From NCBI RefSeq assembly GCF_000165835.1, contig NC_014640.1:6696001-6760000 (forward strand): a stretch of 64,000 nt of DNA, written 5' to 3'. The DNA comes from Achromobacter xylosoxidans A8 (GTDB lineage: Bacteria; Pseudomonadota; Gammaproteobacteria; Burkholderiales; Burkholderiaceae_B). The notes beneath the pieces are model-generated. The model ran no database searches. It had not been told where the DNA came from and worked only from the letters and a program-made list of their open reading frames with translations. Below, one piece after another: positions 18,160-28,302 of this stretch. Position numbers and translations under genes: made by a program. Each line of letters starts with the position of its first letter. The first letter of the stretch is position 1.

Positions 18160-19596
18160 ATGAGACCCATGCCAGCACAAGACACCGCCCTGCACTTCCA
18201 AGACGCCCAGGCCCTGGCCGGCGCCATCCGTCGGCGCGAACTGAGTTCGCGCCAGGTCACCACCCACTTCCTGGACCGCATCGAGCGCGCCCCCGCGCTC
18301 GCCGCCTACAGCGAAGTCACGGCCGAGCGCGCGCTGGCCCAGGCCGACGCCGCCGACCGCCTGCTCGCGGCGGGCATGCTGCTGGGTCCCTTGCATGGCG
18401 TGCCGGTGGCGGTGAAGGACAGCGTGCAATGGGAGGGTGTGAGCGTCTGCCTGGGGTCACTCGCCCTGCAGGGGCGCATCAGCGACGCCACGGCAGCCCC
18501 GCTGCAAAAGCTGGCCGCGCAGGGCATGGTGGTGCTGGGCAAAACACGCATGACCGAGTTCGCCTTTGGACTGTCGGGCCAGAACCCCACGCAAGGCACG
18601 GCGCGCAACCCTTGGGACGCGCAGACGGCGCGCGCGCCGGGCGGCTCGTCCAGCGGCGCGGGCGTGGCCGTGGCCGCAGGCCTGGCGCCACTGGCGCTGG
18701 GCGGCGACACCGGCGGCTCGGTGCGCGCGCCGGCGGCGCTGAACGGCCTGGTCGGCTTCAAGCCGTCCACCGGCGTGATCAGCCGCGACGGCTGTCTGCC
18801 GCTGTCTGACACCCTGGACGTGCTGGGTCCGATCACGCGCAATGTGGCCGACGCCCGCCTGCTGACGAAACTGCTGGCCGGCCCCGACATCGGCGACCCG
18901 GCCACGCTGGACTATCCCGCAAGCGCCATCGCGGCCTTGCGCCAGCCTGCCGCGCGCGGCCCGGGCCCGGTAGCGGTGCTGGCCCCCGAAGCCTGGCCCG
19001 CCCCCTTGGCAGACGCCGGCCTGCGGGCCTGGCGCGAGGCCGAGGAAAACCTGGCGCAGGCCGGCTACACGCCTACTCCCTGGCATCCGCCCGCGGCCCT
19101 GTCGTTCGCCCGCATGGCCGACGACAACTCCGTGGTGCTGGCGTACGAGGCTTACCGCTATTACGGCGCGCTGGCAGAAGACCCGGCCACGCCGCTGTGG
19201 GAAGTGGTGCGCAAGCGCATCGCGTCCGGCGGCCGCATCACGCAGGCCGACTACGAAGCCGCACTGCAACGCCGCGCCGCCGACATGGCCGCGTTCGCGC
19301 AGGCCATGCAGGGCCTGGACGCCCTGCTGATGCCCGCCTGCGACCAGGCCGCGCAAGCGCTGGACGCTGACGACACACGACACGCCGGCCTGGGCAAGCT
19401 GCTGCGTCCCGCCAACTTCCTGGGCGCGGCCGCCATCTCGCTGCCGGCGGGCTTTGATACCGAGGGCATGCCCATGGCGGTGCAACTGCTGGCGTCCGCG
19501 GGCGGCGACGCCGCACTGCTGGACTGCGCTGCAGCGCTGGAGCCGGTGCTGGACCCGGCGCCGCGCCGGCCCAACCTGTCAACCTGGGGTCTGTAA
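18160..19596 (+). CDS. Amidase-signature family amidohydrolase
   Basis: Ser-cisSer-Lys hydrolase of 478 residues. The catalytic Lys is in VAVKDS (K86), the cis-Ser in GGSSSG (163-165) and the nucleophilic Ser in GGDTGGSVRAPA (S187). Length and layout are those of stand-alone amidases rather than GatA, since no gatB or gatC is near. Two close ATG starts exist (18160 and 18169); neither has a good ribosome-binding site, and 18169 has GATGAGA upstream. The gene begins directly behind a strong terminator, so its own promoter must overlap the transporter 3' end or the terminator is leaky. Substrate unknown. Confidence 0.88.
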   Translation: MRPMPAQDTALHFQDAQALAGAIRRRELSSRQVTTHFLDRIERAPALAAYSEVTAERALAQADAADRLLAAGMLLGPLHGVPVAVKDSVQWEGVSVCLGSLALQGRISDATAAPLQKLAAQGMVVLGKTRMTEFAFGLSGQNPTQGTARNPWDAQTARAPGGSSSGAGVAVAAGLAPLALGGDTGGSVRAPAALNGLVGFKPSTGVISRDGCLPLSDTLDVLGPITRNVADARLLTKLLAGPDIGDPATLDYPASAIAALRQPAARGPGPVAVLAPEAWPAPLADAGLRAWREAEENLAQAGYTPTPWHPPAALSFARMADDNSVVLAYEAYRYYGALAEDPATPLWEVVRKRIASGGRITQADYEAALQRRAADMAAFAQAMQGLDALLMPACDQAAQALDADDTRHAGLGKLLRPANFLGAAAISLPAGFDTEGMPMAVQLLASAGGDAALLDCAAALEPVLDPAPRRPNLSTWGL

Positions 19597-19614
19597 ACCC
19601 CGCACGCAAGAAAA

Positions 19615-19635
19615 AGCCCCCGCAGTGCGGGGGCT
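19615..19635 (-). terminator. Terminator between amidase and metK (convergent)
   Basis: Stem AGCCCCCG (19615-19622) / CGGGGGCT (19628-19635) with a five-base loop. On the minus strand it is followed by TTTTTCTT, so it ends the metK transcript; it can also stop plus-strand transcription from the amidase gene. Confidence 0.85.
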
Positions 19636-19657
19636 GTGCTTACAGAATCAGAAAGGC

Positions 19658-20821
19658 TTACACGGCCTTCTTCAGATCCTGCACCTTGTCCGTGGCTTCC
19701 CACGAGAATTCCGGCTCGGAGCGGCCGAAGTGACCATAGGCGGCGGTCTTGGCATAGATCGGGCGCAGCAGATCCAGCATGTTGACGATGCCCTTCGGAC
19801 GCAGGTCGAAGTGCTCGCGCACCAGCTTGGCGATCTGGTCGTCGGGGATGACGCCGGTGCCTTCCGTGTACACGGTGATGTTGATGGGCTCGGCCACGCC
19901 GATGGCGTAGCTGACCTGCACCTGGCACTGGCGCGCCAGGCCGGCGGCCACGATGTTCTTGGCCACGTAGCGGGCGGCGTAGGCGGCCGAACGGTCGACC
20001 TTGGACGGATCCTTGCCCGAGAACGCGCCGCCGCCGTGCGGGCAAGCGCCACCGTAGGTGTCGACGATGATCTTGCGGCCGGTCAGGCCGCAATCGCCTT
20101 GCGGGCCGCCGATGACGAAGCGGCCGGTCGGGTTGACCAGGAACTTCGTCTGCGGCGTGATCAGGCCTTCCGGGAAGCTGGGCTTGATGATGTCTTCGAT
20201 CACCGCTTCGCGGATGGTCTCTTGCGAGACTTCCGGCGCGTGCTGGGTCGACAGCACCACGGTGTCGACTTCCGCCGGGCGGCCGTCGATGTAGCGGAAC
20301 GTCACTTGCGACTTGGCGTCGGGACGCAGCCACGGCAGGCGGCCGTCCTTGCGCAGCTCGCTCTGGCGCTGCACCAGGCGGTGCGCGTACCAGATCGGGG
20401 CGGGCATCAGGTCAGGCGTTTCGTCGCAGGCATAGCCGAACATCAGGCCTTGGTCGCCCGCGCCCTGGTTCAGGTAGTCCTCGGAGCTGCGGTCCACGCC
20501 CTGGGCGATGTCCGGCGACTGCTTGTCGTAGGCGACCAGCACCGCGCAGCCCTTGTAGTCGATACCGTATTCGGTATTGTCGTAGCCGATGCGGCGGATC
20601 GTATCGCGCGCGACCTGGATATAGTCGACGTTGGCGGTGGTGGTGATCTCGCCGGCCAGCACTACCAGGCCGGTGTTGCAGAGCGTCTCGGCTGCGACTC
20701 GCGCATTCGGGTCCTGCGTGAAGATCGCGTCCAGGATCGAGTCGGATATCTGGTCGGCAACCTTGTCGGGATGCCCTTCGGAGACGGATTCGGAAGTAAA
20801 GAGAAAGTCGTTATTGGCCAC
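19658..20821 (-). CDS. metK: S-adenosylmethionine synthetase
   Basis: Makes SAM from methionine and ATP; 387 residues, cytoplasmic tetramer. Family motifs: [18 protein letters not shown] at the N-terminus, [12 protein letters not shown], and [16 protein letters not shown]. The start is a GTG at 20821 (reads as MANNDFLF), supported by AAGGA seven bases upstream; no in-frame ATG lies nearby. A GC-rich hairpin GCCGGC-TTA-GCCGGC (20838-20852) sits just upstream of that ribosome-binding site. No recognisable SAM riboswitch is present in the leader. Confidence 0.97.
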   Translation of the reverse strand: MANNDFLFTSESVSEGHPDKVADQISDSILDAIFTQDPNARVAAETLCNTGLVVLAGEITTTANVDYIQVARDTIRRIGYDNTEYGIDYKGCAVLVAYDKQSPDIAQGVDRSSEDYLNQGAGDQGLMFGYACDETPDLMPAPIWYAHRLVQRQSELRKDGRLPWLRPDAKSQVTFRYIDGRPAEVDTVVLSTQHAPEVSQETIREAVIEDIIKPSFPEGLITPQTKFLVNPTGRFVIGGPQGDCGLTGRKIIVDTYGGACPHGGGAFSGKDPSKVDRSAAYAARYVAKNIVAAGLARQCQVQVSYAIGVAEPINITVYTEGTGVIPDDQIAKLVREHFDLRPKGIVNMLDLLRPIYAKTAAYGHFGRSEPEFSWEATDKVQDLKKAV

Positions 20822-21098
20822 AGATGCGTCCTTGGTGGCCGGCTTAGCCGGCGCATAGGTTCACGAGGCGCGTTGCACCCCCGACCGCATGACATACGCA
20901 AATCTGGGCGCGACGCTTTAGCGGATTTGGCAAAAGGCGCGCAAAGCGCTACACCCTTGCCGTCGCCCCGCAAGTTGTCGGTTAACTCGGCGACTGCGCT
21001 ATTTTAAGCGAAAATGCGGTTCTGCCGCCAAAGCCAGGGGTCTAAGCATATTCCCCCTGCCCCAGGCGCACTTCCCGCCCGTCCCACTTTCCTGCCGC
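20822..21098. promoter_or_regulatory. Divergent intergenic region metK / lpxL
   Basis: 277 bases between divergent starts, without a gene. It holds the GCCGGC hairpin near the metK start and AT-richer patches around 20990-21060 (CTATTTTAAGCGAAAATGCG; TAAGCATATTCC) that may be promoters. No assignment beyond this. Confidence 0.4.
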
Positions 21099-21965
21099 AT
21101 GCTGCTCTTCCTGTTCAGATTATTCGCCGCCCTGCCCCTGTCCGTCGCGCACGCCGCGGGGCGCCTCGCCGGGCGCGCGATCTACGCCTGGCCAGGCAAA
21201 TACCGGCAGCGCCTGCAAGCCAACGCGGTCCAGGCCGGCTACCCCGACCCGGCCTTCGCGCGCCACGCCGCGGGCGAAATCGGCGCCATGATCCTGGAAA
21301 GCCCGCGGGTCTGGTTCCGCAATGAACAAAGCCTGGCCCAGGTGATCTCGGACGACAACGACGTGGTCAGCGCGGCCCGCGCGGAAAACCGCGGCATTCT
21401 GTTCCTGACGCCGCACCTGGGCTGCTTCGAGATCACGGCCCGTTACCTGGCCCGCCAGATGCCCATGACGGTCATGTTCCGCCCGCCGCGCAAGGACATC
21501 CTGGCGCCGCTGCTGGAAACCGCTCGCAACACTTCGGCCGTCAATGCCGTGCCGGCCAATATGCAAGGGGTGCGCGAGTTCGTGCGCGCCCTGCGCCGCG
21601 GCGAGTCCGTGGGCATGCTGCCCGACCAGGCGCCCAGCGTGGGCGACGGCGTCTGGGCCCCGTTCTTCGGGCGCATGGCCTACACCATGACGCTGCCGGG
21701 CAAGCTGGCCACGCAGACGAACGTACCCATCATCCTGACCGCGGGCGAACGGCTGCCGGGGGGCCGGGGCTGGCGCATCCATTACGTGCGCGTGCCCGAG
21801 CCGCTGCCTGCCGACGCCGAAGCGCAAGCCGCGCTGCTCAACGCCGCCATGGAAACGCTGATCCGCCGCTGCCCGGAGCAATACCTCTGGAGCTACAACC
21901 GCTACAAGACGCCGCGCGGCGCACCGCCGGCACCTGCCGCCGACACTGCATCCCCGGCCAACTGA
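21099..21965 (+). CDS. Lipid A late acyltransferase (LpxL/HtrB family)
   Basis: Inner-membrane acyltransferase of 288 residues that adds a secondary acyl chain to Kdo-lipid A. N-terminal membrane anchor at about residues 1-20. The catalytic HX4E motif is HLGCFE, with the typical downstream FRPPRK and GESVGMLPDQAPSVGDGVWAPFFG-type region (GMLPDQ and APFFGR). Directly followed, 36 bases later, by a second family member. Which acyl position each serves cannot be decided from sequence. Confidence 0.92.
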   Translation: MLLFLFRLFAALPLSVAHAAGRLAGRAIYAWPGKYRQRLQANAVQAGYPDPAFARHAAGEIGAMILESPRVWFRNEQSLAQVISDDNDVVSAARAENRGILFLTPHLGCFEITARYLARQMPMTVMFRPPRKDILAPLLETARNTSAVNAVPANMQGVREFVRALRRGESVGMLPDQAPSVGDGVWAPFFGRMAYTMTLPGKLATQTNVPIILTAGERLPGGRGWRIHYVRVPEPLPADAEAQAALLNAAMETLIRRCPEQYLWSYNRYKTPRGAPPAPAADTASPAN

Positions 21966-22001
21966 ACCGCCGCGCCCCGTCCGCTCCACTTTCCTTACCC
22001 T

Positions 22002-22892
22002 ATGACTAATTTCAAAACGCGCGCGCTGGTATCCCTGTTGAAATGGTTCGCCCGCATCAAGCCATCGACGCGGCTGCGCATCGGCGCGGGCCTGGGCTGG
22101 CTGGCGCCACGGCTGGTCAAATCGCGCGCGCGCATCGTGCGCCGCAATCTTGAGCTGTGCTTTCCCGAGCAGCCCGAACAGGTCCGCGAACAGTGGGTCG
22201 CAGACCACTTCCGCGCGCTGGCGCAATCCATCGTCGACCGCGGCGTGCTCTGGTACGGCACGCCCGAGGCTGTCAGGGAGATGGTGACGCTCAGCGGCGT
22301 GGACGAAGTCAACGCGCTGATCGCCCAAGGCCGGTCGGTGATCCTGCTGGCGCCCCATTTCATCGCCATGGACGCGGGCGGCACCCGGCTGACGATGGAT
22401 ATCCCCAGCGCCGCCACCATGTATACCCCGCAAAGCGACCCCAACATCGACGCCGTCATGGCCGCCGGACGGGCTCGTTTCAATGAGGCTTACCTGGTCA
22501 GCCGCAAGGACGGCGTGCGTGAACTGATCCGCCATCTGCGCGCGCCCCGCCCTGTCTATTACCTGCCCGATATGGATTTCGGCCGCCAGGGCTCGGTATT
22601 CGTGCCCTTCTTCGGCATCCAGGCGGCCACTCTGCTGGCAACCGCCCAACTGGCCAAGAAATGGGATGCGGCGGTACTGCCGGTCCTGGGCTTCTGGAAT
22701 CCGGATACCGGCCGCTATCACATCGAAGTTCTGCCCCAGCTGGCCGACTTTCCGGGAACTGATTCGCTGGAAGATGCCACCGCCCGCCTGAACCGCGAGT
22801 TGGAATCCTGGGTCCGCCGCTGCCCCAGCCAGTACTACTGGGTCCACCGGCGCTTCAAGACGCGTCCGCCGGGCGAGCCCAAACTCTACTGA
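22002..22892 (+). CDS. Lipid A late acyltransferase (LpxL/HtrB family), second copy
   Basis: 296 residues, same family but clearly diverged from the gene just upstream. The acyltransferase motif is HFIAMD, that is HX4D instead of the HX4E of its neighbour. Other family segments: RRNLELCFPE, YLPDMDFGRQGSVFVPFFG (core PDMDFG) and the C-terminal YYWVHRRFKTRP. Probably cotranscribed with the first copy and followed by dapF. Bordetella-type lipid A carries unusual secondary chains, so the pair may differ in chain length or position. Confidence 0.92.
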   Translation: MTNFKTRALVSLLKWFARIKPSTRLRIGAGLGWLAPRLVKSRARIVRRNLELCFPEQPEQVREQWVADHFRALAQSIVDRGVLWYGTPEAVREMVTLSGVDEVNALIAQGRSVILLAPHFIAMDAGGTRLTMDIPSAATMYTPQSDPNIDAVMAAGRARFNEAYLVSRKDGVRELIRHLRAPRPVYYLPDMDFGRQGSVFVPFFGIQAATLLATAQLAKKWDAAVLPVLGFWNPDTGRYHIEVLPQLADFPGTDSLEDATARLNRELESWVRRCPSQYYWVHRRFKTRPPGEPKLY

Positions 22893-22940
22893 GTCCGCGG
22901 CCCGCGCCGCTCGCGCCCCAATATGGGCGATAATCCGGTG

Positions 22941-23834
22941 ATGAACTGGAACTTCACCAAAATGCATGGCGCGGGCAATGATTTCGTCGTGCTCGACGGG
23001 GTCCGCCAGACCATCGACATGACGCCCGAGCGCGCCCGCGCCTTGGGCGACCGGCATTTCGGCATCGGCGCCGACCAGATCCTCCTGGTCGAGCGCGCGA
23101 CGCGGCCCGACGCCGATTTCCGCTATCGCATTTTCAATTCCGACGGCAGCGAAGTTGAGCACTGCGGCAACGGCGCGCGCTGCTTCGTGCGCTTCGTGCA
23201 TGAGCAGGGCCTGTCCGACCGCAACCCGCTGCGCGCCGAGATCGCCACCGGCATCCTGGTGCTGGACCAGGGCGACGACGAGCAAGTCACCGTCGACATG
23301 GGCAGCACGCGCTTCGAACCCTCCGCCCTGCCCTTCGACACCGCCGGCCTGGCCTCGCGCGTCCAAGGACAGGACACGCTGTGGGAACTGGAGCTGGACG
23401 CGCCCGCGGGGCTGCCGCGCACGGTCGCGCTGTCCGCCGTGGCGATTTCCAACCCGCACGCCGTGCAGGTCGTGGACGACGTCGACACCGCGCCCGTAGC
23501 CATCCTCGGGCCGTTGATCGAAACCCATCCGCGCTTCCCGCGCCGCGTCAACGCCGGCTTCATGCAGATCGTGGACCGCAACAACATCCGCCTGCGCGTG
23601 TTCGAACGCGGCGCCGGCGAAACGCTGGCCTGCGGCACCGGCGCCTGCGCCGCCGTCGCGGCCGGCATCCGCCGCGGCCTGTTGGACTCGCCGGTGCGCG
23701 TGCAAGCGCGCGGCGGCGTGCTGACCGTCGCCTGGAACGGCGAGCAACTGCGCATGACGGGCCCTGCCGAGTCCGTCTTCACGGGGCAGGTCGACATCGA
23801 CAAGCTCGTCTTCTCCATGGGACTGAACCGATAA
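22941..23834 (+). CDS. dapF: Diaminopimelate epimerase
   Basis: Interconverts LL- and meso-diaminopimelate for lysine and peptidoglycan. 297 residues. The two catalytic cysteines lie in HCGNGARC and ACGTGACA; the N-terminal [11 protein letters not shown] is typical. Start at 22941 ([10 protein letters not shown]) by homology. Three bases separate its stop from the DUF484 gene, in the conserved order dapF-DUF484-xerC. Confidence 0.97.
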   Translation: MNWNFTKMHGAGNDFVVLDGVRQTIDMTPERARALGDRHFGIGADQILLVERATRPDADFRYRIFNSDGSEVEHCGNGARCFVRFVHEQGLSDRNPLRAEIATGILVLDQGDDEQVTVDMGSTRFEPSALPFDTAGLASRVQGQDTLWELELDAPAGLPRTVALSAVAISNPHAVQVVDDVDTAPVAILGPLIETHPRFPRRVNAGFMQIVDRNNIRLRVFERGAGETLACGTGACAAVAAGIRRGLLDSPVRVQARGGVLTVAWNGEQLRMTGPAESVFTGQVDIDKLVFSMGLNR

Positions 23835-23837
23835 GCC

Positions 23838-24515
23838 ATGACTGATACCGCTATTACCGCCCAGGACATCGCTGCTTTCCTGCAAGACAATCCTGGGTTC
23901 TTCGACGATCACGCAGATGTCTTCGCCACGCTGCAGGTGCCGCACCCGCACGGCTCGCGCGCCATTTCGCTGGGCGAACGCCAGATCCTGACCCTGCGCG
24001 AGCGCAACCGTGAACTCGAATGGCGCTTGAACGAGCTGGTGCGCAACGCCAGCGCCAATGAAAGCATCGGCACGCACGTGGCCAAATGGTGCTGCCGCCT
24101 GCTGTCCGAATGCGATCCGCAGCATGTGCCGGGCGAAATCGCCCTGGGGCTGGCCGAACAATTCGAGCTGAACCACGTGGCGCTGCGCCTGTGGGACCTG
24201 TCCGAATTGCCCGCCGCCGGTTACGGCGAGCCCGTCACCCAGGACGTGCGCGCCTTTACCGACAGTCTGAAGACGCCCTACTGCGGCACCGACACCGAGT
24301 TCGAAGCGGCCGGCTGGCTGGACGCCAAGCCCAAGTCGCTGGCGCTGGTGCCGCTGCGCCTGGAAGCAGACGGCCCTGCCGTCGGCCTGCTGGTGCTGGG
24401 CTCGGACGACGCCGAACGCTTCACGCCCGAAATGGGCACGACCTTCCTGGAATCCATCAGCCAGCTGGCTTCGGCGGCGCTGCATCGCCTGAATCCGGCC
24501 TCACCCAAGGCCTAG
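23838..24515 (+). CDS. DUF484 family protein
   Basis: 225 residues. Conserved N-terminal DUF484 stretch (FLQDNPGFFDDHADVFATL) followed by a coiled segment (LGERQILTLRERNRELEWRL, abbreviated) and a GAF-like domain. Biochemical role is not established; in many proteobacteria the gene sits between dapF and xerC, as here, where it starts 3 bases after dapF and ends 20 bases before xerC. Confidence 0.92.
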   Translation: MTDTAITAQDIAAFLQDNPGFFDDHADVFATLQVPHPHGSRAISLGERQILTLRERNRELEWRLNELVRNASANESIGTHVAKWCCRLLSECDPQHVPGEIALGLAEQFELNHVALRLWDLSELPAAGYGEPVTQDVRAFTDSLKTPYCGTDTEFEAAGWLDAKPKSLALVPLRLEADGPAVGLLVLGSDDAERFTPEMGTTFLESISQLASAALHRLNPASPKA

Positions 24516-24535
24516 CGGCGACACGGGCGGACGCC

Positions 24536-25531
24536 ATGCCGAAAACCACGCAAGCGCAGGACACGGCCCCGCCCGAAACTCCCCTGCCGGACGCGATGAG
24601 CGCCTGGCTGCGCCATCTGGAAACCAACCGGCGCTATTCGCCCCATACGCTGGACGGCTACCGCCGCGAACTGCATTTCCTGCGCGAGCTTGCCGACCAC
24701 GCCAAGCTGCCGCTGGACAAGATCGGCAACGGCCACATCCGCCAGTTCGTGGCGCGCCTGCATGCCCAGGGGCGCGGGCCGCGTAGCCTGGCGCGCACCT
24801 TGGCGGCCTGGCGCGGCTTCTATCAATGGTGGGCCCCGGCCATCGAACTCGCAGGCAATCCCGTGGCGGGCGTGCGCGCCCCCAAGGCGCCGCGCGGCCT
24901 GCCCAAGGCCTTGTCCGTTGAACAGACCCAGGCCCTGCTGGACCGCGCGCCCGCGCAAGTCGCGACCGAACCCGCCGCGCTGCGCGATCAGGCCATGCTC
25001 GAACTGCTCTATTCCAGCGGTCTGCGGCTGTCGGAGCTGGTGGGGTTGGACCTGCGCTACGAACGTTCCGGCAACTATGAATCGCGCGGCTGGCTGAGCC
25101 TGGAAGAGGCCGAGGTCATCGTGCTGGGCAAGGGCGGCAAGCGCCGCTCGGTGCCCGTGGGCCAGGCCGCCCTGGAGGCCCTGCGCAAATGGATCGCGGT
25201 GCGCCCGCAGCTCACGCCATTCACCGCGCAGCCCGAGGACGCGGCCGCGCTGTTCCTGGGCGCACGCGGACGCCGCATCTCGCCGCGCGTGGTGCAGCTA
25301 CAGCTGGCGCGCATCGCGCAACAGGCCGGCGTGCCCACGCATGTGCATCCGCACGTGCTGCGCCACAGCTTCGCCAGCCATGTGCTGCAGTCCGCGCAGG
25401 ACCTGCGCGCCGTGCAGGAAATGCTGGGCCACGCCAACATCTCCACCACCCAGATCTACACGCGGCTGGATTTCCAGCATCTGGCCCGCGCCTACGACCA
25501 GGCGCATCCTCGCGCCGGGCGTAAATCCTGA
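24536..25531 (+). CDS. xerC: Site-specific tyrosine recombinase XerC
   Basis: Resolves chromosome dimers at dif with XerD and FtsK. 331 residues. N-terminal SAM-like DNA-binding domain at about 27-115 and catalytic domain after about 135. The catalytic set is visible: Arg in SGLRLSE, Lys in LGKGGK, HxLRH in HPHVLRHSFASH, and His then Tyr in LGHANISTTQIYTRL. Start at 24536 is the first in-frame ATG after the DUF484 stop. It is the XerC type rather than a mobile integrase, judging by the dapF-DUF484 context. Confidence 0.95.
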   Translation: MPKTTQAQDTAPPETPLPDAMSAWLRHLETNRRYSPHTLDGYRRELHFLRELADHAKLPLDKIGNGHIRQFVARLHAQGRGPRSLARTLAAWRGFYQWWAPAIELAGNPVAGVRAPKAPRGLPKALSVEQTQALLDRAPAQVATEPAALRDQAMLELLYSSGLRLSELVGLDLRYERSGNYESRGWLSLEEAEVIVLGKGGKRRSVPVGQAALEALRKWIAVRPQLTPFTAQPEDAAALFLGARGRRISPRVVQLQLARIAQQAGVPTHVHPHVLRHSFASHVLQSAQDLRAVQEMLGHANISTTQIYTRLDFQHLARAYDQAHPRAGRKS

Positions 25532-25588
25532 ACGTCTCGGGTCCGCTTCGTCAGACGTGAGCGGCGCCGCACGCTCATAGCGCTGGCC

Positions 25589-26662
25589 TTAACCGCCTCC
25601 GGCGATCACACCGCCCAGCAGCATCACACCCAGCAACAGCACCGCCAAAGCAGCCAACGCTTCCACGCCGTAACGCAGGCGCGCCGCCCCCGCGCCGGAC
25701 AGCCGGCTGCCGATACGCGTGGCCGCGCCGCCGGCCGCGACCGCCAGGCAGGCCAGCGCCGCCACCGTCAACCCAGTGCCCAGGCCCATCGCCAGGGCCG
25801 AGGCCACGCCGGCCAGGAAGAAGCCCTGCGCCAGGGCGAACACCAGCACGATCAGCGCGCCGCTGCAGGGGCGCAGGCCCACGGCCAGGATCGCCGTTCC
25901 CGCGCGGCGCCAGTTCAGCGGACCTGACACCTGTTCGGGTGCGGGCACATGCGCGTGACCGCAGCCGCAATCGTGGTCGTGATGGTGATCGTGGTGGTGA
26001 TGGACAGGGGCGTGAGTGTGAGCATGCTGCAACAAATGCTGCCGGCCCTGCCCGCGACTGCGGGCCTGGCTGTTGTAGTGCTCGTGCTCATGCATGGAAT
26101 CCCCGGATGCGCGCCGCGCGCGGGACCGCAGCAACGGAATGATCGCCTTGACCCACACCAGCCACGCACCCAGCAATGCCACCAGCGCATAGGAGCCTAG
26201 CTCCAGCCAGCGCGTCGCGTTGTTCATCGTTGCGGCGGTAGCGTTGAAGATCAGCGCCAGCACTGCCACCAGCACAATCGCCACCAGCGCCTGGATCAGC
26301 GCGGACGCCAGCGCCAGCAGCGCGCCGTTGCGCGCGGTCTGGCGGTTGGCCAGCACATAGGAAGAGATCACCGCCTTGCCATGCCCCGGCCCCAGCGCAT
26401 GGAACACGCCGTAGGCGAACGACAGCCCGATCAAGGCCCAGGCCGCGCCGCCGTCCGCCTGCCAGGCGCGCACCGCGCCCGTCAGCTGCCGGTAGAAATG
26501 GCTTTGCCAGACGGACACCTGGCCGAAGAAACCGGCCAGCCAGCCCGGCCCGCCCATGCCCGCGCCGCTCTCAGGCACGCCGAAGGGGTGCGCGCCCTGC
26601 GCCGCGACCGCACCGGCTGCGCCCAACAACAGCACGGCCAACAACGCGAGCGCTACTCGCAC
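25589..26662 (-). CDS. NicO/RcnA-type metal transporter with His-rich loop
   Basis: Integral membrane protein of 357 residues, NicO superfamily. N-terminal signal-like hydrophobic segment (about 1-22), then about six to seven transmembrane helices; the metal motif is FHALGPGHGKAV. A cytoplasmic or periplasmic loop at about 190-245 is packed with His (HEHEHY, HAHTHAPVHHHHDHHHDHDCGCGHAH). The start is taken as the GTG at 26662, which overlaps the DUF1007 stop by 10 bases; upstream in-frame codons lie inside DUF1007 and lack homology. Position at the end of a Zur-box-controlled importer operon suggests zinc (or Ni/Co) handling; direction of transport is not certain. Confidence 0.85.
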   Translation of the reverse strand: MRVALALLAVLLLGAAGAVAAQGAHPFGVPESGAGMGGPGWLAGFFGQVSVWQSHFYRQLTGAVRAWQADGGAAWALIGLSFAYGVFHALGPGHGKAVISSYVLANRQTARNGALLALASALIQALVAIVLVAVLALIFNATAATMNNATRWLELGSYALVALLGAWLVWVKAIIPLLRSRARRASGDSMHEHEHYNSQARSRGQGRQHLLQHAHTHAPVHHHHDHHHDHDCGCGHAHVPAPEQVSGPLNWRRAGTAILAVGLRPCSGALIVLVFALAQGFFLAGVASALAMGLGTGLTVAALACLAVAAGGAATRIGSRLSGAGAARLRYGVEALAALAVLLLGVMLLGGVIAGGG

Positions 26663-27296
26663 CGCACTTCGATACGATGCGTCAGCCCCTTGGTGATGGC
26701 GAAAAGCTCGTCCGGCAAGGCGTCCGGGTCGGCCGGGATCGCGGCCAGTTGCTGCATGGTTTTCCAATCCAGTTCCTTGGGCTTGCGGTAGGCTGAGGTG
26801 CAGGCTTTGGCATCCTGCCCGCCGAGCGAAACCGCGCCGTTTTCATCGAAGGCGTAGGCCACGAAATAGGTGGGATCGTAGATGTCCACCTGCGCGCCGC
26901 CGACGCCCGGCGCCACCGGCGTGGCCAGCGGCAAGGTGAAGGACAGCGTCAGCCGCGTCGTCTTCGGATTCCAGTCGACGCGCGCGTCCTGCGGGGCTGC
27001 GAAGGCCGCCGTCTTGCCATCCACGGTGACGCGCGTGAAGTAATGCGAGATAGGCTCGCCCAGCGCCTGCATCCAATCCCGCGCCATACCCTGCAGGATC
27101 TCGGGCGACAGCGAACCGTCCTTGCCCTTCTTCAATCCCTGCGTGGCGTAGGCGCCGAACATCTCGTCAAACCGCCAGACTTGCCGCACCGCCGTGATGC
27201 GCTGCTGTCCATCGATATCGATTGCCGCGCGGGCATCGATCCACATATGCGGGTGCGCGCTGGCGGCGCCGGCCGCCAGCAGCATTGCTGCCGCGG

Positions 27297-28280
<984 letters not shown>

Positions 28281-28302
28281 GGCGTATCTCCTGTTGGATG
28301 AA

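Noticed and set aside
20822..21098. SAM riboswitch before metK
   Set aside because: None of the known SAM riboswitch cores could be drawn; only a short GC hairpin is present.
21120..24485. Very long open frame on the minus strand opposite lpxL, lpxL2, dapF and DUF484
   Set aside because: It is the antisense of four clearly homologous genes; long shadow frames are expected at this GC content, and it shows no family motif.
24536..25531. xerC as the integrase of a mobile element
   Set aside because: The dapF-DUF484-xerC order and the motifs are those of the chromosomal recombinase; no att-like repeats or phage genes are near.
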